Below, one piece after another: positions 44,371 to 52,683 of a stretch of 64,000 nucleotides of DNA. Origin of the DNA: Cellulomonas sp. Root485. GTDB lineage: Bacteria; Actinomycetota; Actinomycetes; Actinomycetales; Cellulomonadaceae. The notes beneath the pieces are model-generated. The model was not told where the DNA came from. It was given only the letters and a program-made list of their open reading frames with translations, and made no database searches. The stretch is taken from the NCBI RefSeq assembly GCF_001426705.1, contig NZ_LMFC01000002.1:414559-478558 (forward strand). Reading direction: 5' to 3'. The position numbers were made by a program, and so were the translations under genes. How positions within the stretch are numbered: the first letter of the stretch is position 1; the number at the start of each line of letters is the position of its first letter.

Positions 44371-45359
44371 ATGACTGTCGAAGCCGCGTTCTTCGAGGAC
44401 CTGGAGATCACGCCGGACGCGACCACTCCGCGCAAGGGCAGGCGCCGGTTCCTGTTCATGCGCAACGCGAAGGCCCTCACCGGCCTCGTGATCCTCGGGT
44501 TCTTCTTCCTCATCGCGATCATCGGCCCGTGGATCGCGCCGTACGACCCGAACGCGCGGTCGTCGGCCATCCTGCAGTCCCCGTCGTGGCAGCACCTCAT
44601 GGGCACGACGCACCAGGGGCAGGACGTCATGAGCCAGCTCATCCTGGGCACCCGCAGCGTGCTGGTGGTCGGGTTCGTGGCGGGGACCGTCGCGACGGTG
44701 ATCGGTGTGCTCGTCGGCGTCACCGCGGGCTACATCGGCGGGGTCGGCGACGAGTCGCTCTCGGCGCTGTCCAACGTGTTCCTCGTGATCCCGCAGCTGC
44801 CGCTCATCATCATCATCGCGGGCCAGCTGCCGTCGGCCGGCGGGCTCACCGTCGCCCTGGTGATCGCCGCGACCGGCTGGGCGTGGGGTGCCCGCGTCCT
44901 GCGGGCGCAGACCCTCTCGCTCAGGAAACGCGACTTCGTCGAGGCCGCACGGGCCAACGGCGAGAGCACGTGGCGGATCATCACCGCGGAGATCCTGCCC
45001 AACCTCACGGCCATCATCGCCGCGGGCTTCGTCGGCACCGTCGGGTTCGCCGTGCTGTCCCAGATCACGCTCTCGTTCGTCGGCATCACGCCCACCAACG
45101 AGTGGAACTGGGGGACCGTCCTGTACTGGGCGCAGGCGCAGCTGGCCCTGCAGCGCGGCGCGTGGTGGTGGTTCGTCCCCGCCGGTCTGCTCATCGCCCT
45201 GCTCGGCATGGCGCTGACGCTCATCAACTTCGGGATCGACGAGTTCGTCAACCCGCGCCTGCGGTCGGTCGGGCTGAACGCCCGGTCGATGCGCAAGCGC
45301 AAGATCCGTCCCCGCATCGGCTTCACGCCGGTCGTCTACGAGGCCAAGGAGGATCGCGC

Positions 45360-45363
<4 letters not shown>
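44371..45363 (+). CDS. ABC importer permease, OppC/DppC type
   Basis: 330 residues. It has the extended cytoplasmic N-terminus of DppC proteins, a first helix at about 38-58, then AIIGPWIAPYDPNARS and LMGTTHQGQDVMSQLILGTRSVLVVG, and an EAA loop RKRDFVEAARANGESTWRIITAEILPNLTAII. It starts 1 bp after the first permease's stop and overlaps the following ATPase gene by 4 bp. Confidence 0.95.
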
Positions 45364-46460
<1,097 letters not shown>

Positions 46461-46471
46461 TCCCCGCCCTG

Positions 46472-46510
46472 CCCCCGGCTCCCTCTCCACAGGGCTGCTA
46501 GCCGGGGGCG
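46472..46510. terminator. Terminator hairpin at the end of the importer operon
   Basis: GCCCCCGGCT (46472-46481) pairs perfectly with AGCCGGGGGC (46501-46510), 19-nt loop, 11 bp after the stop codon. Confidence 0.7.
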
Positions 46511-46630
46511 GGGCGGCCCTGCACCGAGCACCGGCGCTCGCAGCAGCTCAGCGACCAGCACCCGCTTGTCGAGCGGTTGGTCGAGCCCAGCCCCCATGCC
46601 CACGTCTATACGTTTAGGCGCGCCACGCGA

Positions 46631-46659
46631 TTGACCGCATACATCATACGAGTTACGTT
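46631..46659 (+). promoter_or_regulatory. Promoter of the secreted GH2-ricin gene
   Basis: -35 TTGACC (46631-46636), 17-bp spacer, -10 TACGTT (46654-46659), inside a short AT-rich island (about 46603-46663) that stands out in this GC-rich region. The gap 46461-46773 holds the importer terminator, this promoter and a leader of roughly 105 bases. A CTATACGTTTAG quasi-palindrome near 46605-46616 may be an upstream control site. Confidence 0.65.
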
Positions 46660-46773
46660 TTCGCCCGGTACGACCCGGAGGACCCCGAACAACGAAGTTC
46701 GATGAGAGCCGTCGTCTATCGCTGCCGCGCTCACTGCCGAGGCGCGCGATCAGCCGTCAGGAGGCACGCCCAG

Positions 46774-49470
46774 ATGCTCCGCACCCGTCACCCGCGTCGA
46801 TCAGCTGCAGCCGCTGTGGCGCTCGCCCTGGTCGTCGGAGGAGTCACCGCCGCGGCGACACCGGCCACGGCCGCCATCGACGGCACGACCCAATCCGCCG
46901 CCGCAGGACAGCCGGCCGTCGCAGCACAGCCAGCTGCAGCGGTCGCACCGGCCGGCGCCACCGCGACCGCCTCGGTCGACCTGGCCGGGACGTGGAGCTT
47001 CACGCCGAAGGGTCGAGGGGCGACCTCGATCACCGTGCCCGGCGGCGGCTGGTACAAGCAGGGCTTCACCGACGTGACCGAGGCGGTGTACTCGCGCAGC
47101 ATCACCGTGCCCAACTCGGGGCAGCCGCAGTCGACCTGGATCGAGCTCGGTGCCGTCAACCACGAGGCGACGCTCTCGGTCGACGGGCGCGTGGTCGCCA
47201 CCCAGACGACGTCGTTCACCCCGTCGAACTTCGACATCTCCTCGTTCGCCGCCCCCGGTACCACCCACACGATCAGCGTCAACGTGAAGGGCCGCGGCGC
47301 GTTGAAGGCAGCCAACGGCCGCTACCTGGTGCCCGACGCAGCCGACTGGTCCGAGGCGGTCCCCCAGGGGATCTTCCGTTCGGCGTTCCTGAAGGTCTAC
47401 CCGGCGGTGTACGTCAGCGACACGTTCGTGCGTCCGTCGGTGGCGAACAAGACGTTGAGCTACGACGTGACGGTGCGCAACACCTCGGGCAGCTCCCGGT
47501 CGGTGACGTTGACGGGGTCGCTGTCGTCCATCAACGGAACGGCTTTCAGCTATCCGGCACTGCCCAGCCGTACGGTCACCGTGGCGGCCCGCTCGACCGC
47601 GACCGTGACCGTCGGGCCGGTCGCGTGGAACCTCGACAGCACCTCGTACTGGTGGCCCAACGTGCCGTACCGGTCGGGCTACCGAGCGCAGCTGCACGGG
47701 CTGACGGTGCATGCCGTCACCGATGACGGGCAGACCAGCGACGCCACCTACCGGTTCGGGTTCCGGGAAGCCACGCAGAACGGGGAGTACTACTACCTCA
47801 ACGGCGTGCGCGTGAACTTCCGCGGCGACAACCTCCAGGGTGCCGACTACGACCGGGTCAACAACGGCGGCAAGGGCGACGCGTTCGACACCCTGCCCGG
47901 TTTCCTGCCCCCGTCGTCGGGCAACGGTGGCTGGCCTCAGGCCGTGGACAACTACCAGCGGCTGAACTTCAACGTGGTGCGCATCCACCAGGAGCCCGCG
48001 AGCCCGTACATGTTGGATGTCGCCGACGAGATGGGCCTGATGATCATCGGTGAGACCGCGATCCGCGGCTCCTCCGGCAAGCAGGACTGGATCACCGGGC
48101 ACGACAACATGGTCAACCACGCCCGTGCGCTGGTCCTGCGCGACCGCAACCACCCCGCGATCATCCGCTGGAGCCAGTCCAACGAGCCGAACCAGAGCGG
48201 CCAGGACTCCGAGCAGTTCGAGAAGGACCTGTACGCGGCGATGAACGGCGCCGACGGCACCCGGCCGATCATCGCCGAGCTGGGCGTCAACGCGAACCTC
48301 AACTCGTATCCCGGGATGACGTACTCCAACTTCGCGGTGATCCCGCACTACGTCGACGGCTTCGGCAGGTACGGCGAGCGCCTGATCACTGTGAACGGGC
48401 GGCCCGACGGCGAGGGCGAGTTCATCTGGCCGGCGTGCAACACCAAGCAGGGCTTCGAGTGGTTCGCCACGGCAACCCTGGCCAAGCGCGGCAAGGACGC
48501 CTCCGACCTCCGTCCGTACACGCTGCTGTCCGCCTGGGCCAGCGTCATTCCCGGTGTGCGGACCGGCGACTTCGTCCCGGAGGAGGGCGGTCGCCCTGTC
48601 TACGGCGCGGACAACCTGCCGGACCCCTGGAGCAACCCGCAGATCCAGCGCGTGCAGGCGGCGTTCAACCCGGTGGCCGCGGTCGACCTCCCCTACTGGT
48701 CGGCCTCCGGCAACTCGGACTCGAACGGCACCTTCCCGCTGGCGAGTGCCGTGCCCACCTACGCCCGGAACGCCACGGTCACCCGCACCATCACCGTGTT
48801 CAACGACGACTTCACCACCACGTCGGTCGGCTTCACCTGGACGGCTCGGCTCGATGCGCCGGACGGCGCGGTCGTCGCGTCCGGGAGCACGACCCTGACC
48901 GTCCCGCTCGGCTCGCGGGTCACCCAGCCGGTGTCCTTCACCGCGCCGGCCACCGGCAGCCGCGTGTACCTGCAGCTGTCGACCACGAAGTCCGGTCGCT
49001 CCGTCTTCACCGACGCGGTGGAGTACTTCAACCTCGGCGGAGGCGGAGGCGGAATCGAGCCGGGCACCTACCGGATCGTCAATCGCAACAGCGGCAAGCC
49101 GCTCGCTGTCGCAGGCAGCTCCACCGCGGACGGTGCCAAGGCGGTCCAGCAGAGCGGCACAGGCACCTGGACCGTCGCCACGGCCGCTGACGGCTCCTAC
49201 ACCCTCCGGTACGTCCCGAGCGGAAAGCTGCTCGACGTCAACGCCAAGAGCAGCACGCCCGGGCTGCAGCTGCAGCAGTGGACGGCCAACGGCGGCACCA
49301 ACCAGATGTGGTTCCTGCGGCCCACCGGCAACGGCTACTACACCATCGTCAGCCACGACAGCGGACTGGTGGCGGACGTCTCCGGTGCCGCGACGAACGA
49401 CGGGGCGCCGGTCGTGCAGTGGGCCGGCAACGGCGGGGCCAACCAGCAGTGGCAGCTGACCCGGCTCTGA
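46774..49470 (+). CDS. Secreted GH2-family glycoside hydrolase with ricin-type lectin domain
   Basis: 898 residues. A twin-Arg-bearing signal peptide (about 1-33, ending ATPATA) and an Ala-rich linker (about 34-67) lead to a GH2 sugar-binding beta-sandwich (LAGTWSFTP, GGGWYKQGFTDVTEAVYSRSI). An Ig-like domain and a TIM barrel follow (GVRVNFRGDNLQGADYD; probable acid/base Glu in RWSQSNEPNQ; possible nucleophile Glu in GEGEFIWPACN). A second beta domain, a Gly-rich linker and a ricin-type beta-trefoil close the protein, with QW repeats (LQQWTANGGTNQMWF, VQWAGNGGANQQWQL). AGGAGG 9 bases before the ATG at 46774 sets the start; an upstream ATG at 46702 adds no signal-like sequence. Exact sugar specificity unknown. 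Confidence 0.9.
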   Translation: MLRTRHPRRSAAAAVALALVVGGVTAAATPATAAIDGTTQSAAAGQPAVAAQPAAAVAPAGATATASVDLAGTWSFTPKGRGATSITVPGGGWYKQGFTDVTEAVYSRSITVPNSGQPQSTWIELGAVNHEATLSVDGRVVATQTTSFTPSNFDISSFAAPGTTHTISVNVKGRGALKAANGRYLVPDAADWSEAVPQGIFRSAFLKVYPAVYVSDTFVRPSVANKTLSYDVTVRNTSGSSRSVTLTGSLSSINGTAFSYPALPSRTVTVAARSTATVTVGPVAWNLDSTSYWWPNVPYRSGYRAQLHGLTVHAVTDDGQTSDATYRFGFREATQNGEYYYLNGVRVNFRGDNLQGADYDRVNNGGKGDAFDTLPGFLPPSSGNGGWPQAVDNYQRLNFNVVRIHQEPASPYMLDVADEMGLMIIGETAIRGSSGKQDWITGHDNMVNHARALVLRDRNHPAIIRWSQSNEPNQSGQDSEQFEKDLYAAMNGADGTRPIIAELGVNANLNSYPGMTYSNFAVIPHYVDGFGRYGERLITVNGRPDGEGEFIWPACNTKQGFEWFATATLAKRGKDASDLRPYTLLSAWASVIPGVRTGDFVPEEGGRPVYGADNLPDPWSNPQIQRVQAAFNPVAAVDLPYWSASGNSDSNGTFPLASAVPTYARNATVTRTITVFNDDFTTTSVGFTWTARLDAPDGAVVASGSTTLTVPLGSRVTQPVSFTAPATGSRVYLQLSTTKSGRSVFTDAVEYFNLGGGGGGIEPGTYRIVNRNSGKPLAVAGSSTADGAKAVQQSGTGTWTVATAADGSYTLRYVPSGKLLDVNAKSSTPGLQLQQWTANGGTNQMWFLRPTGNGYYTIVSHDSGLVADVSGAATNDGAPVVQWAGNGGANQQWQLTRL

Positions 49471-49492
49471 CCGGACCACCCGGTTCTCGCCG

Positions 49493-49526
49493 GCGGCCAG
49501 GGGCGCCGACCGCTACCCCTGGCCGC
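49493..49526. terminator. Bidirectional terminator hairpin
   Basis: GCGGCCAGGGG (49493-49503) and CCCCTGGCCGC (49516-49526) form a perfect 11-bp stem with a 12-nt loop between the convergent GH2 and XRE-cupin genes. Confidence 0.85.
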
Positions 49527-49542
49527 TCGGCCGGCCCACCTC

Positions 49543-50154
49543 TCACCCGCCGACGGCGCTCGTCCGCTCCTGTTCCTTCGATCGCGGCCGCGCTCTGACG
49601 TGCACGCGGGCTCCCTGGGCGCCGAAGATGCTGAGCAGCTCGACCGGTTCCGAGGTCTCGTTCCCGAACCAGTGGGGGACGCGCGTGTCGAACTCGGCGG
49701 CCTCGCCGGGCGGCAGGACGAGGTCGTGCTCGCCGAGCACCAGGCGCAGGTGCCCGTCGATGACGTAGAGCCACTCGTAGCCCTCGTGCGAGTTCGTCTC
49801 CGGGTCGGGGTGCGGGCCGCCGGGCGGCAGGACCAGCTTGTAGACGATGAGCCCGCCGCTGCGTCGGGACAGCGGGATGACCGTCATGCCGTGCTCGATC
49901 ACCGGACGCGGGTGGATGCGCGGGTCGCCGGTGGCGGGAGCCCCGACGAGCTCGTCGAGCGGCACCCGGTACAGCGCCGCCAGGGGGACCAGCAGCTCCA
50001 GCTGCGGCCGCCGGGCGCCCGACTCCAGGCGGGACAGGGTGCTGACCGAGATGCCGGTCGCGTCGGACGCCTGCGCGAGCGTCAGGTCGCGCTGCTGCCG
50101 GACGGCCCGGAGCCGGGGCCCGACGGTCCGCATGAGCTGGTCGACGTCGTCCAT
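49543..50154 (-). CDS. XRE-family regulator with cupin sensor domain
   Basis: 203 residues. The N-terminal XRE helix-turn-helix (about 12-70) reads LRAVRQQRDLTLAQASDATGISVSTLSRLESGARRPQLELL. A C-terminal cupin (about 105-185) shows PHPDPETNSHEGYEWLYVIDG and PPGEAAEFDTRVPHWFGN. This is a common one-component regulator design. The ATG at 50154 fits the family start. The gene is divergent from a thioredoxin-reductase-like gene, with a TTGCC-N5-GGCAA palindrome between them. Confidence 0.9.
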   Translation of the reverse strand: MDDVDQLMRTVGPRLRAVRQQRDLTLAQASDATGISVSTLSRLESGARRPQLELLVPLAALYRVPLDELVGAPATGDPRIHPRPVIEHGMTVIPLSRRSGGLIVYKLVLPPGGPHPDPETNSHEGYEWLYVIDGHLRLVLGEHDLVLPPGEAAEFDTRVPHWFGNETSEPVELLSIFGAQGARVHVRARPRSKEQERTSAVGG

Positions 50155-50164
50155 GCCCAGCAGT

Positions 50165-50179
50165 TTGCCACTTCGGCAA
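50165..50179. promoter_or_regulatory. Operator between XRE-cupin and flavoprotein genes
   Basis: Perfect inverted repeat TTGCC-ACTTC-GGCAA in the 67-bp divergent gap. A further TTGCC half site lies at 50186-50190. Likely target of the XRE regulator. Confidence 0.6.
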
Positions 50180-50221
50180 CGATGCTTGCCGGTTCGCGAC
50201 GGGCCGTCCGATGCTGGCTGC

Positions 50222-51154
50222 ATGAGAGATGTGATTGTCATCGGTGGTGGTGCTGCGGGTCTGAGCGGGGCGGTGACGCTGGCGCGGGCCCGCCGGTCGG
50301 TGCTGGTGATCGACGACGGCACCCCGCGGAACGCCCCGGCGGACGGGGTGCACGGGCTCCTCGGGCAGGAGGGCGTGTCGCCGCTGGAGCTGCTGGTGCG
50401 CGGCCGGTCCGAGCTCGCGGGCTACGGGGGATCGCTGCGGACCGGCCGGGTCGTGGCCGCGGAGCGCGAGGGCGACGGGTTCGTCGTGACCCTCGACGAC
50501 GGGACGACCGAGCAGGCGCGACGGCTCCTCGTCGCCACCGGGCTCGTCGACGACCTGCCCGACCTCCCCGGCCTGCGGGAGCGCTGGGGCCACGACGTCC
50601 TGCACTGCCCGTACTGCCACGGCTGGGAGGTGCGCGACCAGCCGATCGGCGTGCTGGCGACGTCCGAGCGTGCCGTGCACCAGGCGCTGCTGTTCCGGCA
50701 GTGGTCCGACGACGTGGTCCTGCTCCAGCACACCGCACCGGCGCCGACGCCCGAGCAGGCCGAGCAGCTGGCCGCTCGGGGGATCCGCGTCGTCCCCGGG
50801 GAGGTCGTCGAGGTGCTCGCCACCGACGGTCGGCTCAGCGGCGTCCGGCTGGCGTCCGGCGAGGTGGTGGAACGGTCCGCTCTCACGGTGATGCCGCGGT
50901 TCGTCGCGCGTCTCGACGGGCTCGCCGGCCTGGGCCTGAGGGCGGTACCGCACGAGATGGGCGTCGGCGAGCACGCCGCCTCCGACCTCATGGGGGCGTC
51001 CTCCGTGCCCGGGGTGTGGGTCGCCGGCAACGCGACCGACCTCATGGCGCAGGTCACGGGGGCGATGGCGGCGGGCACGCGCGCGGCGGCCGCGCTGAAC
51101 ATGGACCTGATCGCCGAGGACACGACGCGTGCCGTCGTCGACCTCCACAGGTAA
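50222..51154 (+). CDS. Thioredoxin-reductase-like FAD-dependent oxidoreductase
   Basis: 310 residues. The FAD-binding motif VIVIGGGAAGLSGAV is at the N-terminus. A redox-active pair is seen as HCPYCHGWE (Cys129, Cys132), the position used by thioredoxin reductases. The second nucleotide-binding region lacks a clear GGGDSA motif (IGVLATSERAVHQAL instead), and the C-terminal FAD motif is VPGVWVAGNATD. Such short proteins are often ferredoxin- or low-potential-type reductases or dithiol oxidases rather than NADPH-thioredoxin reductases. Probably controlled by the divergent XRE-cupin protein. Confidence 0.88.
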   Translation: MRDVIVIGGGAAGLSGAVTLARARRSVLVIDDGTPRNAPADGVHGLLGQEGVSPLELLVRGRSELAGYGGSLRTGRVVAAEREGDGFVVTLDDGTTEQARRLLVATGLVDDLPDLPGLRERWGHDVLHCPYCHGWEVRDQPIGVLATSERAVHQALLFRQWSDDVVLLQHTAPAPTPEQAEQLAARGIRVVPGEVVEVLATDGRLSGVRLASGEVVERSALTVMPRFVARLDGLAGLGLRAVPHEMGVGEHAASDLMGASSVPGVWVAGNATDLMAQVTGAMAAGTRAAAALNMDLIAEDTTRAVVDLHR

Positions 51155-51251
51155 AGAGACGGTCACGTCCAGGGTGTCCACAGACCCAGCGGGTGGAGTG
51201 GGTGTCGAGCACGCGGAGGACCGCGTGACCGACAGAGCCGGGAGGCCCGCC

Positions 51252-51623
51252 ATGAGCACGGTGACCCCAGACGTACCGGACGCATCCGTCAGCCATCGAG
51301 GTGCCGGCGAGGCCACCGTCGCCCCCGCCTGGATCACGGCCAACGTGCGACCGGCCGGGTCGTTCGGGCGCGCCGACGTCGGCCGGCTCCGCGACCTGCT
51401 GGGCGTCCTGTCGGCGTCGGCGTCGCTGGTCGTGCTCGACCTCGCGGCCACGAGCCTGCGCAGCGGGCGCGCCGCCGACGCGATCGACGAGGCCGGGTGG
51501 GAGCTGGAGCGGCGCGGCGGGTGCCTGCTGTGCATCAACGCGGACGACGACGCCCGGGCCCGGCTCGGCGGCTGTCGCCACGCCGTCGTCGTCGGACCGG
51601 GGGAGCCGACGCCCGTCCCCTGA
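51252..51623 (+). CDS. STAS-like domain protein
   Basis: 123 residues. The middle part has the beta-alpha pattern of STAS/anti-sigma-antagonist domains: RPAGSFGRADVGRLRDLLGVLSASASLVVLDLAATSLRSGRAADAIDEAGWELERRGGCLL in order, broken here only for description. The usual phosphorylatable Ser/Thr lies near SLRS. GGGAGG 7 bases before the ATG supports the start. It could be an anti-sigma factor antagonist, but similarity is weak and no kinase or sigma gene lies near. Confidence 0.55.
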   Translation: MSTVTPDVPDASVSHRGAGEATVAPAWITANVRPAGSFGRADVGRLRDLLGVLSASASLVVLDLAATSLRSGRAADAIDEAGWELERRGGCLLCINADDDARARLGGCRHAVVVGPGEPTPVP

Positions 51624-51665
51624 TCGGGGCCCGTCGCACCCGGCCCGGTGACCTACCGTTGTCCG

Positions 51666-52613
51666 GTGAGCGACGCCCCCACCCTCCCCGCACCGGTGCG
51701 CCCGACGCCCGACGCCCGGGACCGTCGCGGCGTCGTGGTCGCGGTGGCGATCGCCGTGGCGGTGCTCTCGTTCGCTGGGGTCTTCCTGCTGTGGCGGGTG
51801 TTCGTGGAGACGCTCGCCGGTCAGCAGGTGGAGAACGCCGCGTTCCAGGGCGCCCTGCACGGCCAGACGCGGCTGTGGGTGGTCGCCGAGCGGGTGCTGG
51901 ACGTGGTCTCCGTCGGGTTCATGGCCGCCGTCCTCATCGCCGCGATGGTCATCGCCGTGCTGCGCCGCCGCTGGTCGCTCGCCGTCCAGGTGGCCGTCCT
52001 CATGATCGGCGCCAACCTCACCACGCAGGTGCTGAAGAAGTGGGTGTTCTACCGCCCGGAGCTCGGCGTCGAGGCCGACTACGGCAACACCCTCCCCAGC
52101 GGTCACACCACCGCGGCCGCCTCCGTCTCGGCCGCGCTGCTGCTCGTGGTGCCGCCGCGCGCCCGCCCGTGGGCCGCGGTGCTCGGCGCCGGGTACACGA
52201 CCGCCACCGGGATCTCGACGCTCATCGGCCAGTGGCACCGGCCGTCGGACGTCGTCGCGGCCGTCCTCGTGGTGCTCGCGTGGACCGCGATCGCGTGCGC
52301 GATGGTGGCGCTCACCCCTGCGCGCGCGTCGACGGCGACGGGTGCGCTCCGGATCGCGGGCGACCGGCCGCCGACGCCCGCGACCATGCGCGGCGTCGTC
52401 GCGGGGCTGCTGATCGTCGGGGTCGGGGCGGGGGCGTCGGCCGCCGTCGCGCTGTCCCACACGTGGCAGAACCTGGACGACCTGGACGCCCGCGCGGAAG
52501 AGGTGACGGCATATCTCGGTGGTGCCGCGGGCGTGCTGATGGCGTCCTGCCTGGCGTTCGCCATCATGCTGCTGCTGCGCCAGGCGGCAGCATCGCGATT
52601 GCCGCGGGGTTGA
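51666..52613 (+). CDS. PAP2-family membrane phosphatase
   Basis: 315 residues with about six to eight hydrophobic helices. The three-part PAP2 active site is present: KKWVFYRP (K-X6-RP), PSGHT with the acid His, and QWHRPSDV carrying the nucleophile His. The family removes phosphate from lipid phosphates such as undecaprenyl pyrophosphate or phosphatidic acid. Two additional helices at the C-terminus are beyond the core. The GTG at 51666 is the likely start; a GTG at 51648 is possible. Confidence 0.9.
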   Translation: MSDAPTLPAPVRPTPDARDRRGVVVAVAIAVAVLSFAGVFLLWRVFVETLAGQQVENAAFQGALHGQTRLWVVAERVLDVVSVGFMAAVLIAAMVIAVLRRRWSLAVQVAVLMIGANLTTQVLKKWVFYRPELGVEADYGNTLPSGHTTAAASVSAALLLVVPPRARPWAAVLGAGYTTATGISTLIGQWHRPSDVVAAVLVVLAWTAIACAMVALTPARASTATGALRIAGDRPPTPATMRGVVAGLLIVGVGAGASAAVALSHTWQNLDDLDARAEEVTAYLGGAAGVLMASCLAFAIMLLLRQAAASRLPRG

Positions 52614-52683
52614 CGCGACGCCGTAGAGTCCCCAACGTCGCACGGGCCGACCGACCCGTCGAAGTCTGAGAAGGGCCTGACCG

